DNA from: Idiomarina fontislapidosi
Lineage (GTDB): Bacteria; Pseudomonadota; Gammaproteobacteria; Enterobacterales; Alteromonadaceae
Reading direction: 5' to 3'
Assembly (NCBI RefSeq): GCF_003226255.1
Contig: NZ_QJST01000002.1
Coordinates: forward strand, 372,001 to 436,000
Length of the DNA stretch: 64,000 nucleotides
This document shows, one piece after another, positions 25,596-33,930 of the stretch. The notes beneath the pieces were generated by a model. That model had not been told where the DNA came from, did no database searches, and saw nothing but the letters and a program-made list of their open reading frames with translations. Numbering within the stretch: the first letter of the stretch is position 1; each line of letters starts with the position of its first letter. The translations under genes and the position numbers were made by a program.

Positions 25596-26579
25596 TTGCC
25601 GCAAGTGAGTATCTTGGATTTAGCGCCCGTGCCAGAAAATGGCACGGTTGCTGATTCCCTGCAAAGCGCTGTTCGTATCGCGCAACACGCCGAAAAATGG
25701 GGCTATCACCGTTACTGGATGGCCGAACACCACAATATGACGGGCATCGCCAGTGCCGCCACGGCGGTTGTGTTGGGACATATTGCGAGCCAAACACGTA
25801 CCATACGCGTTGGGTCTGCAGGTATTATGTTACCCAATCACCCACCCTATATCGTCGCCGAGCAGTTCGGTACCCTTGATGCGTTGTATCCCAACCGTAT
25901 TGATTTAGGTTTAGGCCGTGCTCCTGGCACTGATGGAAAAACCTTACGTGCTTTAAGACGCTCACCCAATGACGCAGAGCAATTTCCTAATGATGTGCAA
26001 GAGTTGCTCGGATACCTTGCCGAAGCAGACGACGCCGACGCCATAAAAGCCGTACCGGGCTTTCAGCAAAACATTCCTGTTTGGCTGTTAGGCTCGAGCA
26101 CCTTCGGCGCGCAATTAGCGGCTCGATTAGGCTTGCCCTACGCGTTTGCCTCTCATTTTGCGCCCGATCATTTAAGTCATGCATTAACGCTCTATCGAAA
26201 GCAGTTTAAACCGTCGAGGTACCTTGATAAGCCTTACGCCGCCGCAGCACTCAATCTGTTTGCCGCAGACAGCGATACACATGCGCGTCGTATGATGACT
26301 TCTATGCAACAGCAATTTATTAGTCTACGTCGCGGTATGCCTGGGCGTATGCAACCGCCTGTCGACGATATTCAGGCGATCGCCGATCCCTATGAGCTCG
26401 CCGCTGCAAATCACGCACTTAATTTTACCGCGGTAGGTACTAAAGACACCGTGGCTCGCCACCTCAATCAGTTTATCGAGCAAACACAAGTCGACGAAGT
26501 GATATTAACGTGCAACGCGTATGACACTGATGACCGTTTACGTTCTTTTGAGATTGGCGCCGATATACTATTTAATTAG
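25596..26579 (+). CDS. LLM-class flavin-dependent monooxygenase-like protein
   Basis: The 327-residue protein begins at TTG 25596, since AGGAG lies 7 bases upstream and no ATG fits. It starts [15 protein letters not shown], the pattern of luciferase-like MsnO8-type members, and has [32 protein letters not shown] and [10 protein letters not shown]. It would use FMNH2 or F420 in a TIM barrel to oxidise an organic substrate, although several members are inactive flavoproteins. It directly follows the SDR gene. Confidence 0.9.
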   Translation: MPQVSILDLAPVPENGTVADSLQSAVRIAQHAEKWGYHRYWMAEHHNMTGIASAATAVVLGHIASQTRTIRVGSAGIMLPNHPPYIVAEQFGTLDALYPNRIDLGLGRAPGTDGKTLRALRRSPNDAEQFPNDVQELLGYLAEADDADAIKAVPGFQQNIPVWLLGSSTFGAQLAARLGLPYAFASHFAPDHLSHALTLYRKQFKPSRYLDKPYAAAALNLFAADSDTHARRMMTSMQQQFISLRRGMPGRMQPPVDDIQAIADPYELAAANHALNFTAVGTKDTVARHLNQFIEQTQVDEVILTCNAYDTDDRLRSFEIGADILFN

Positions 26580-26596
26580 ATACTCAATCTATTTGT

Positions 26597-26638
26597 GTTC
26601 ACTCCGCGTATTAAGCTCGAACTTTACGAGGAGTGAAC
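26597..26638 (+). promoter_or_regulatory. RBS-sequestering inverted repeat before catalase
   Basis: GTTCACTCC (26597-26605) is perfectly complementary to GGAGTGAAC (26630-26638), with a 24-base loop. The right arm holds the ribosome binding GGAG and ends 1 base before the ATG at 26640. It may be a translational switch, or alternatively a DNA operator. Confidence 0.5.
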
Positions 26639-26639
26639 C

Positions 26640-27632
26640 ATGCAAACAAAAACAATTTTTATCGCTCTACTGTCGCTGGCAGCACCCACTGCGGTCGCGC
26701 AACAAGCCATAACGCAAGCCCCTACTTCGGCAACAGCCAATGACTTTATCGAAGTGTTTCAGCAACTCAGTGGTGAGCATCCTGGCATCCGCAAAGGACA
26801 TGCCAAAGGAGTCTGCGCTGCCGGTACGTTCCAACCATCTGCTACTGCTCAGGCGCGTTTTGACACGCCTCTATTTAGTGAAGATACAGCGATTACAGTG
26901 CGCTTCTCGATGGGGGGCGGCAACCCCAATGCCAATGAGGCGGCAAATGCCCCTCGGGGAATGGCAGTGCTATTTGACCTGCCTAATAGCAATCAACACA
27001 AAATTGCTGGGCTCACAACGCCGATGTTTGCCGGTAAAAACCCAGAGCAGTTTCTAGGTTTGTTGCGCATCAACTATGCAATTGCTCAAGGTGAGGCCAC
27101 AGCCGCTGATAGAGAAACCTACTTTAAAAACAATCCCGAAGCAGCCCACCAAGGTGAATGGTTGCAGAACCATCAACCAGCCGCTGAATACACATCGGCT
27201 AACTACTTTGGTATTCACACATTTTATACCACATTAACCAACGGTGAACTGCAAGCGTTTCGCTGGACATTGGTGCCTCAAGCAGGCGAAGTGTTACTCA
27301 CTGAGCAAGAGCAGCAAAAATTGCCTCATTCGTTTCTTGCCAAACGTTTGTCGGATCGCATTTCGCAGGGTGCAGTGACTTATGAGTGGCACTGGCATCT
27401 CGCCGAATCAGGCGACCCGCTAAATGATCCGTCACAGGTATGGCCAAAAGACCGCGAAACCGTCAATGTCGGCACCCTGACGCTAGCAGAAGCAGGTGGC
27501 GAAGCGTGTACACCGATCAACTTCGATCCTAACCAGGTTACGGACGGCATTTCAGCCAGTCAGGACCCCGTACTGCAAATACGTTCGCCCGCTTATGCCA
27601 TCTCATTCGGCAAACGTTTGCAGAAGCAGTAA
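26640..27632 (+). CDS. Periplasmic catalase-family peroxidase (SrpA-like)
   Basis: The 330-residue precursor has a signal peptide ending near AVA-QQ and the compact catalase fold. The distal His is His54 in KGHAKGVCAAG, followed by RFSMGGGNPNA, and the proximal haem-ligand Tyr is in RSPAYAISFG near the end. At about 310 mature residues it is much shorter than classic catalases and matches the catalase-related peroxidases that lack the C-terminal domains. It should remove hydrogen peroxide or organic peroxides in the periplasm. Its ribosome site is inside an inverted repeat, suggesting control. It is transcribed after the SDR/LLM pair. Confidence 0.9.
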   Translation: MQTKTIFIALLSLAAPTAVAQQAITQAPTSATANDFIEVFQQLSGEHPGIRKGHAKGVCAAGTFQPSATAQARFDTPLFSEDTAITVRFSMGGGNPNANEAANAPRGMAVLFDLPNSNQHKIAGLTTPMFAGKNPEQFLGLLRINYAIAQGEATAADRETYFKNNPEAAHQGEWLQNHQPAAEYTSANYFGIHTFYTTLTNGELQAFRWTLVPQAGEVLLTEQEQQKLPHSFLAKRLSDRISQGAVTYEWHWHLAESGDPLNDPSQVWPKDRETVNVGTLTLAEAGGEACTPINFDPNQVTDGISASQDPVLQIRSPAYAISFGKRLQKQ

Positions 27633-27639
27633 ACTTTTT

Positions 27640-27686
27640 AGAGGTTAAACGTTCTAAATATTGAGTGTTTAATCTCTTAACTTTTT
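27640..27686 (+). terminator. Terminator of the catalase gene
   Basis: AGAGGTTAAAC (27640-27650) pairs with GTTTAATCTCT (27667-27677), with one G-U pair, and is followed by TAACTTTTT. It lies just past the catalase stop and before the chemoreceptor start. Confidence 0.5.
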
Positions 27687-27737
27687 AACAAAGTAATCGA
27701 TAATACATCATAGGCACGTTTGCCTCATGGAGGAGTT

Positions 27738-29495
27738 ATGTTTACTTTGTTTAACGGTGATGCTAGCGATGTAGTGGAAGCGATTCACCAATCACAAGCG
27801 GTTATTCAATTTGACTTGGACGGTACTATTCAAACCGCCAACAAAAATTTTCTTGTACTCATGGGTTACGAGCTTAATGAGGTGCAAGGCAGACATCATC
27901 GGATCTTCGTTGATAAGAGCGAAGCAAACAGTGAACAGTATCAAAGTTTTTGGCAACAGCTACGCAACGGTCAAGCACAGACACGCGAGTTTCGCCGTAT
28001 CACTAAATCCGGTGAAGAAGTCTGGATTCACGCCTCTTACACACCGGTTAAAAAGCAGGGCAAAGTCAGAAAGATCATTAAGTTTGCGTCTGATATTACT
28101 GAAAAAGTTAGACAACGCTCAGAGTACCAAGCGCAAATTGATGCCATAAACAAAGCTCAGGCAGTCATTGAATTTTCACTCGATGGCACGATCCTGACGG
28201 CTAACGAAAACTTTCTCTCATTGATGGGCTACAAAGCCAGTGAAATCATCGGTAAGCATCATCGCATATTTGTTCCCAGCGAAGAGGCTCAATCATCGGA
28301 TTACCAGGCTTTCTGGAAAAAACTACGACAAGGCAACTACCAAACCGCGGATTATCAACGTGTCACGCGCAATGGCCACCGCGTCTGGATTCACGCGACC
28401 TACAACCCGATTAAAAACCAGCGGGGCGAGGTTTATAAAGTCATTAAGTTCGCCACCGACATTACCGATGACATACGCAAGAAAGACGAAATCAAAATGC
28501 TCTCCATGGTGGCGAATGAAACCGATAATGCGGTCATTATTACCGACACACAGCGCAAAGTGTCCTACGTTAATGCCGGCTTTGAACGCATGATAGGCTA
28601 CTCACTCCAGGAGGCACAAGGTCATGCGCTCAGGGAGCTTATTATTGGCGAACGTACCGATGAAGAAACTCGCAAACGTATCGTCAGAGAGTTCGAAGCG
28701 CCCAACGCATTTTATGACGAAATCGAAGTCCACCGCCAAGACGGTTCATCACTCTGGGTCTCAGTCACAAGTAACCCTGTTTTTGATAACCGAGGTCAGC
28801 ATACGCATTTCATTATTATTCTTGCCGATATTACGGCCGTTAAATCAAAAGCGATGGAGTACGAGGCTCGGTTCAAGGCAATCAGTCAATCAACGCTTAT
28901 GGTCGAGTGGCTTGAAAATGGTGAACTCAGTAGTGTGAACGAATTTGCCACCAAACATTATAAAGTAGACGCTAAGCAATTCGGGCAAGCGTTAGGCCAT
29001 TGGAAAACAATGCTGAGCTCAACCCAATATGAAACGCTCAAACAGGGTACCAGTGTACAGAAAGAAGTCGTTATTCCGCTAAAACAAAAGGAAATTGGCA
29101 TCGCTGCGACATTTGCGGGTATTTTCGACGTAACGGGCAAACTCACCAAAATAGTGCTGTTTGGTGCTGACATTTCTGAGCGCTTGCTTGTCGTTAGAAC
29201 CAGCGAGAAAGTCATGAAGCAGTTACAACAGTCTGGCGAAAATATCAACGCGATGGTATCGAGCATCAATCAAATTGCTGATCAAACCAACCTACTTGCA
29301 CTGAATGCAGCCATTGAAGCCGCACGTGCTGGCGAAGCGGGTCGAGGATTTTCAGTCGTTGCGGATGAAGTTCGTGGACTTGCTGGCAAGGCCAGTCAGT
29401 CCGCAAACGAGATTGACAGCGTTGTCTCAAACAATCACCACCTGCTTGTTGAGCTGTCTAGCACATTAGAAAAACTTAATCGACGTGAGGGTTAA
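27738..29495 (+). CDS. Soluble multi-PAS chemotaxis receptor
   Basis: The 585-residue protein starts at ATG 27738 (GGAGG is 6 bases upstream); a TTG at 27720 is less likely. It has no membrane helix. Two very similar PAS domains (about 10-125 and 130-248) share GYxxxEVxGxHHRIFV, like haem/flavin PAS units in Aer2-type sensors. A third PAS (about 250-375) and a fourth weaker one precede a short signalling tip, [20 protein letters not shown] then [11 protein letters not shown]. The signalling domain is only about 90 residues and lacks HAMP and full methylation helices. It is probably a cytoplasmic redox/energy receptor. The tail overlaps the convergent bcsG stop. Confidence 0.9.
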   Translation: MFTLFNGDASDVVEAIHQSQAVIQFDLDGTIQTANKNFLVLMGYELNEVQGRHHRIFVDKSEANSEQYQSFWQQLRNGQAQTREFRRITKSGEEVWIHASYTPVKKQGKVRKIIKFASDITEKVRQRSEYQAQIDAINKAQAVIEFSLDGTILTANENFLSLMGYKASEIIGKHHRIFVPSEEAQSSDYQAFWKKLRQGNYQTADYQRVTRNGHRVWIHATYNPIKNQRGEVYKVIKFATDITDDIRKKDEIKMLSMVANETDNAVIITDTQRKVSYVNAGFERMIGYSLQEAQGHALRELIIGERTDEETRKRIVREFEAPNAFYDEIEVHRQDGSSLWVSVTSNPVFDNRGQHTHFIIILADITAVKSKAMEYEARFKAISQSTLMVEWLENGELSSVNEFATKHYKVDAKQFGQALGHWKTMLSSTQYETLKQGTSVQKEVVIPLKQKEIGIAATFAGIFDVTGKLTKIVLFGADISERLLVVRTSEKVMKQLQQSGENINAMVSSINQIADQTNLLALNAAIEAARAGEAGRGFSVVADEVRGLAGKASQSANEIDSVVSNNHHLLVELSSTLEKLNRREG

Positions 29496-31099
29496 TCGCG
29501 GATTTCAACCCAATTTTGGCCTTTAAGTTTTAATACCTGTTTGTCCTGCCACAACATGAAGCGGATGTCTTTGTTCTCACTGACCCACTCGGTCGCGGGA
29601 ATCGCGTCCGCTAGTGCTTGTGGCTGATAACGGCCGCCCGAAAAAGGCTGTTGTGCCAAAGTATTGATAATCAGCGAGGAAATCGCATTTTGATTCGTTT
29701 GTTTTGTCACACGGATAGGCTTTGAGTTTGCGCTATCCGCACCAATCAATTTGAATAGCACGGGCACATGTGTCAATGAATAGGTGGGGACCTCGCGTAA
29801 CCCTGCTAACTGAACGCCGTCGCCCGTCAGCCCTGCACCGTGTTCTGGCACGACGATAAGCAACAATTTACGGTTTTGCTGTTCCGCTTGGTCAATGATA
29901 CTTATCAACTGTTCAAACATCAGTACGGCACGTTCTTTGTAGCTCTGTAAGCTATTTTGTGTCGAGTTTAAACGGCGGTTGCCATCGTGCAAGGTGAGTG
30001 AATTATAGAAGCCAAATCGCGCTTGTCCTGCCTCATTCTCGCTCATCCACCCCTCAATGACTTGTTTATCGTCAAAAACAGCTGCGCCATCAAAAGCAAC
30101 CATTGTCGGTAAAAGCTGTTGTTGAATATTTCTGAAGGTGTTTAGCCCACCGCTACTCATTAACGATGACTTAAAGTTATCAAACTCACCATCATGATTC
30201 ATAAATAGTTCTGCACTAAATCCCAGCGCTGCAAGGTTTTCAGCGAGTAGGCACTGTCGATTCGGTTGATAAATTTGTTGGTGTGGCTTTTGACCACAAC
30301 TCGCCTGAAGGATACGCAGCGCCGAGGGGCCAGAATAAGAAGAAACAGAATTATAATTATCCAGAATAATATCAAACTCAGAAAACAATCTGTGATTCTC
30401 GAGTCCAACTGCCTTTATATCTGCCCACGAGATTGAGCACATATTAACCAATAAGATGTCAAACGGGTTAGTATCAGTCAAACTGAGAGCAGGTAGCTCC
30501 TTATACCATTGGTTTTGCGCTTGATAAAACTCATCAATAAAGCTCGCAGGCGTTTCTGCACTCACATCACCTACTTGCTCCGTAACAACGGGTTGTATAT
30601 CAACCAGCGGACCTTGATCGTCTGTAGTTTGAAAATAAATGCCCGTTACCACAATAGCCAAGAATGCTACGCTACCCATTCTAAATATATTCTGAAAATA
30701 CAGGAATACGATCCAAGCCACCACTAACCAAGCAATCATCGCCATCGAAATATAGCGTTCGGCAAGCTCTAACCAGTAACCGAAACTAAACTGCGCGAGC
30801 TGAGTCAGGTTATTAAGCAATGAGTCGACGGGCGGTAAATAGCTATCGTAATAAAACAAGGCAATCATCAGTGGCCAAATCAAAATATCTCTAATACGAG
30901 AAACCCACTGGCGGTTGATTGGAACAATAATTAAAGCAAACACAGCCAAATTATATACGGTCGAAAAAGACATCAACGACAGCCAACACAGTACCGCTTT
31001 TAATAAAAATACAAACGACCACTTACCAGGGCTCCGCAAGCTAAACAGCGCACTGCTTAGCCACTGTTCACGGAATAACTGATATTGACGATTATCCAT
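29492..31099 (-). CDS. bcsG: Cellulose phosphoethanolamine transferase BcsG
   Basis: The 535-residue protein has about four or five membrane helices (about 25-165) followed by a periplasmic alkaline-phosphatase-like domain. Motifs match Bcs[18 protein letters not shown], then [17 protein letters not shown] with the nucleophilic Ser, and [16 protein letters not shown] for zinc ligands. It transfers phosphoethanolamine to nascent cellulose. It overlaps bcsF by 8 bases at its start. With bcsE and bcsF it forms a unit divergent from bcsQABZC, so modified cellulose is predicted. The C-terminus ([12 protein letters not shown]) is complete. Confidence 0.95.
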   Translation of the reverse strand: MDNRQYQLFREQWLSSALFSLRSPGKWSFVFLLKAVLCWLSLMSFSTVYNLAVFALIIVPINRQWVSRIRDILIWPLMIALFYYDSYLPPVDSLLNNLTQLAQFSFGYWLELAERYISMAMIAWLVVAWIVFLYFQNIFRMGSVAFLAIVVTGIYFQTTDDQGPLVDIQPVVTEQVGDVSAETPASFIDEFYQAQNQWYKELPALSLTDTNPFDILLVNMCSISWADIKAVGLENHRLFSEFDIILDNYNSVSSYSGPSALRILQASCGQKPHQQIYQPNRQCLLAENLAALGFSAELFMNHDGEFDNFKSSLMSSGGLNTFRNIQQQLLPTMVAFDGAAVFDDKQVIEGWMSENEAGQARFGFYNSLTLHDGNRRLNSTQNSLQSYKERAVLMFEQLISIIDQAEQQNRKLLLIVVPEHGAGLTGDGVQLAGLREVPTYSLTHVPVLFKLIGADSANSKPIRVTKQTNQNAISSLIINTLAQQPFSGGRYQPQALADAIPATEWVSENKDIRFMLWQDKQVLKLKGQNWVEIRD

Positions 31100-31286
31100 G
31101 TTTTTCGGATCCCTTTAATGGCTTATTTCGCCGCGGCTTACTAATGATACGAACAAAGCCAAACCTAACCGTTAAGCTCGCAAGACGGCTAGCGATCCAG
31201 CGCCAACTTGCGAGTGTCAACCAGCCCGCCAGCACGCCCAGTATAAAACTGAGGATAATATAAAGTTCTGCAACATGCTCAGGCAT
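31092..31286 (-). CDS. bcsF: Small membrane protein BcsF
   Basis: The 64-residue protein has one membrane helix (about 6-28, LYIILSFILGVLAGWLTLAS) and a basic cytoplasmic tail ([15 protein letters not shown]). Its position between bcsE and bcsG, with 8-base overlaps on both sides, identifies it as BcsF, which in E. coli links BcsE and BcsG at the membrane during pEtN-cellulose synthesis. Confidence 0.9.
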   Translation of the reverse strand: MPEHVAELYIILSFILGVLAGWLTLASWRWIASRLASLTVRFGFVRIISKPRRNKPLKGSEKHG

Positions 31287-32838
31287 CGTCCGGGTCCCCT
31301 CTCATACGATTAACGCGGGCGGGTAACGGGTGGAAGTACTCGAATTGATTATCACTGACGTTTTTATCAATCACAGGAGTAATAAGTTCAGGCTCTATCC
31401 AGCCTTGAATATCAGCCAGCACGCTTAATTCATCGAGCGCCTCTTTTACGGCAAAAGTTGACTCAAACCGGGCTTCGCGGCTAAACAGGTTACGAGAGGA
31501 AAAACCGAGTAATTGCAACAAGGTACGATCCACTTCCGCCTTTTCGCAGGCAAACAAAAATATATAAACCGTATTACCAACAGCGGTGCAAACGTCACCT
31601 TGGCGTCTAACGGCAAAACGCGACAATATCGCCTCAGGTTTTATGCCGGTCGCCACCACACCCACGATGAGCTGAATATCTACTTTCTGATAATTTGCCA
31701 ACTCCGTCATTTGTCGCACTTGCTGGTTAAAAACGGGAGGCGCCAAATAACCTTCGACCTCAGAAGGTACAAATAACTGTTGTAAGGTGGCAAGTTCCGG
31801 AAGACTTCCCTCAAATTGCCATTGCGATAAACAGTCGATAATACTATCGATATCATCAAGCGACAGTGACTTTGGCGCAACGTAGGTGGCACCCGCATTA
31901 ATTAAAATGCGTTCGTCATGGTGACGAATCCTGAAGTCAACTTCACGGATAATAATTTTAAGAAAAGGACCTACAACACTTCGTATACGGTAGACTTGCT
32001 CAATAAGTTGTTTACGCGTCGCAGTAAACGAATCATTGATAATTAATACATCGTTACTACCCTGTTTAAAAAACACCTCTAAACGTCCCTTCTGAGGGAC
32101 AGTCTGCCAATGATTTGGGGCGATTTCAGTCGGCTTTACGGCCTCTTTTACCGTATATACCATTGAGCCTGCCAAACGCTTAAACGTCGTTGAACCTTCT
32201 TTATCAAACGGCGTTACTTTTAAGTAACCTCCCCCTTGTTGATCGGATAGACGCTGAAGCGTAATTTCCTCTTGCAACAAATCATCGCCGACAAACCAAT
32301 GCATAATAGTCCAGACGGAGAATGGGCGTCCCTCCTCCATTAAATGCATTGATGTAAAACTCATTCGGTGCGCTCTCAGCCAACTACGTCCTAACGGCGT
32401 CGCTTCGTCGCCCAAGTATGCGACCCAAACCAGCTTATTTCGGTTAAGCGCCCAGCGCGCCAATAGCAGCAGCGTTTCGCGGTCATTTAAAAGGTGAGCG
32501 ATTAAGGGATCAGAGAACTGTGAAATGAAGACAATGCAATCTGCATGCTCGCCAAGTTTATCGAGGAGGTTAAATAAATCGGACTGACGCATTTTTGAGC
32601 GATACTTCCACTCCGCCACACCTGCATAAGATGTTAACGGTGCATTAACATCAACCTGTTTAAGTAATCGATGGGTGTCGCGAGATAACAATACTTGAGT
32701 CGCATTATCGTTACTTAATTCTTTAACCAAACTCAATAACCAGTTTCGACTATCACTCAAACAGGCGTGTACTTCCCCTTGCTGTAGGGCTGGCAAAAGA
32801 TGTTTATCGCCAATCAATCGACCCAGTTCAGTACTCAC
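31279..32838 (-). CDS. bcsE: c-di-GMP-binding regulator BcsE
   Basis: The 519-residue soluble protein matches BcsE in length and layout: an N-terminal P-loop-like/receiver-like region without Walker motifs, a central REC-like fold, and a C-terminal degenerate GGDEF domain (about 380-490). In E. coli the I-site motif RxxD (RxGD) binds c-di-GMP. Here RQGDVC lies in the degenerate GGDEF region, an RxxD match, so binding is plausible. It is the first gene of the bcsEFG unit. A divergent AT-rich promoter region separates it from the bcsQ side. Confidence 0.9.
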   Translation of the reverse strand: MSTELGRLIGDKHLLPALQQGEVHACLSDSRNWLLSLVKELSNDNATQVLLSRDTHRLLKQVDVNAPLTSYAGVAEWKYRSKMRQSDLFNLLDKLGEHADCIVFISQFSDPLIAHLLNDRETLLLLARWALNRNKLVWVAYLGDEATPLGRSWLRAHRMSFTSMHLMEEGRPFSVWTIMHWFVGDDLLQEEITLQRLSDQQGGGYLKVTPFDKEGSTTFKRLAGSMVYTVKEAVKPTEIAPNHWQTVPQKGRLEVFFKQGSNDVLIINDSFTATRKQLIEQVYRIRSVVGPFLKIIIREVDFRIRHHDERILINAGATYVAPKSLSLDDIDSIIDCLSQWQFEGSLPELATLQQLFVPSEVEGYLAPPVFNQQVRQMTELANYQKVDIQLIVGVVATGIKPEAILSRFAVRRQGDVCTAVGNTVYIFLFACEKAEVDRTLLQLLGFSSRNLFSREARFESTFAVKEALDELSVLADIQGWIEPELITPVIDKNVSDNQFEYFHPLPARVNRMRGDPDDA

Positions 32839-32862
32839 GAGTCATAACGTCCTTAAAAAAAT

Positions 32863-32961
32863 TGTTTAGTTAATGCGCACCTATAATGATGTTGTATGAA
32901 TACTAATTTTATATCATAATTATTACAATATAAATTGCGTTAAAATTTTTTTAACTAAACA
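32863..32961. promoter_or_regulatory. Divergent bcs promoter region with 11-bp inverted repeat
   Basis: TGTTTAGTTAA (32863-32873) and its exact complement TTAACTAAACA (32951-32961) flank a very AT-rich 77-base stretch between bcsE and the small gene before bcsQ. Each copy lies close to one start codon (25 and 3 bases). They could be two operator copies controlling both directions. Confidence 0.45.
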
Positions 32962-32963
32962 TT

Positions 32964-33179
32964 ATGATAAATAAACTTTGGCGTAACAGCTTGTCTCAAG
33001 TCACTCAAGAAGCTGAGAATTTTCAGAAACATGTGTCAGGGTGGCAGCAAGATCAGTTTCTAGAAATTAACACTCCAGTAAGGGTCCAACGCTCGCGAGC
33101 CTATTGGCGTTTATTTGCAACCGATTTAAAGGCGCTTTGCCAAGAAGATAATAACAACGCTGCACGGGGTACCGAATAA
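32964..33179 (+). CDS. Small protein of unknown family in the bcsR/bcsP position
   Basis: The 71-residue protein MINKLWRNSLSQ... is charged and helical, with no membrane helix and no recognised motif; the segment SRAYWRLFATDLKAL is its most conserved-looking part. It sits 1 base before bcsQ, where E. coli has bcsR. BcsR in E. coli is a small BcsQ partner, so a similar role is possible, but I cannot align it with BcsR or BcsP. No good ribosome site precedes ATG. Confidence 0.6.
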   Translation: MINKLWRNSLSQVTQEAENFQKHVSGWQQDQFLEINTPVRVQRSRAYWRLFATDLKALCQEDNNNAARGTE

Positions 33180-33180
33180 A

Positions 33181-33930
33181 TTGGCTATCATCACGGTACA
33201 AAGCTTATTTTCAGGAGCGGGGGCAACGGCCATCGTCGCCAACGTGAGCAATGCCATGCTAAGACAAGGCACCAAGGTGAGATCGATCGATGTCTGTAGC
33301 CACAACGACTTGCGTCTGTGGTACGGCATGCCTTTGCAACAAACAGGAGGCTGGGCGCAAGGCTTCATGGACAATGCCCAAGACAGTCTAGATTTTGCTT
33401 TTCAAAGCGACTTTGGCGCCACATTTCTGCCTTTAGGTGAGGTCAATGAGGGCTATCAAGCCTTGCTCAATCGTATTGAAAGCGACCCTGTTGCCTGGCT
33501 TGAGTGGTTAAAGCATGAGCCAGAGGGCATGCTAATTATTAATCTCCCCAGCCATTGTGAACGTCTATATAAGGCGTTAATACAGCACGTTGACTTACAC
33601 TTATGTGTTTGGCAGGCGGAGCCCCGTGTCTACCCACGCTTACAGCAGTTTATAAAACGCCAGCAACTCAATGACGGCGTTCCTGAAGCGTTCTTGTTTA
33701 TCGAAAACGGTGTAGCACCACAGTTAGAACTCAACCGCGATATTAGCAACATTATTCATCACGAATTAGCCGACGACGTCACCACGGACATCAGCATTAT
33801 GCGCGACCAACACATTGCTGAGGCCCTTGCGACCCAGCAAAGTTGTTACGAGTACAGTATCGCAGCAAGCGCCAATGCCGATTTTACCGAGTTGGCAAGC
33901 TGGATTATGAAACGATGTTCAAACGCTTAG
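33181..33930 (+). CDS. bcsQ: MinD-like ATPase-fold protein BcsQ, degenerate P-loop
   Basis: The 249-residue protein is a ParA/MinD-family BcsQ by position and pattern (AIVANVSNAMLRQGTKVRSIDVCSHNDLRLWYGMP; C-terminal ASWIMKRC). The deviant Walker A of E. coli BcsQ (VRGGVGTTTI) is here SLFSGAGATAI, so the signature basic residue and the second Thr are lost. The aspartate in SIDVC is retained. Nucleotide binding may be weakened. BcsQ localises the cellulose complex to the pole. The start is TTG 33181; the stop overlaps bcsA. Confidence 0.85.
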   Translation: MAIITVQSLFSGAGATAIVANVSNAMLRQGTKVRSIDVCSHNDLRLWYGMPLQQTGGWAQGFMDNAQDSLDFAFQSDFGATFLPLGEVNEGYQALLNRIESDPVAWLEWLKHEPEGMLIINLPSHCERLYKALIQHVDLHLCVWQAEPRVYPRLQQFIKRQQLNDGVPEAFLFIENGVAPQLELNRDISNIIHHELADDVTTDISIMRDQHIAEALATQQSCYEYSIAASANADFTELASWIMKRCSNA

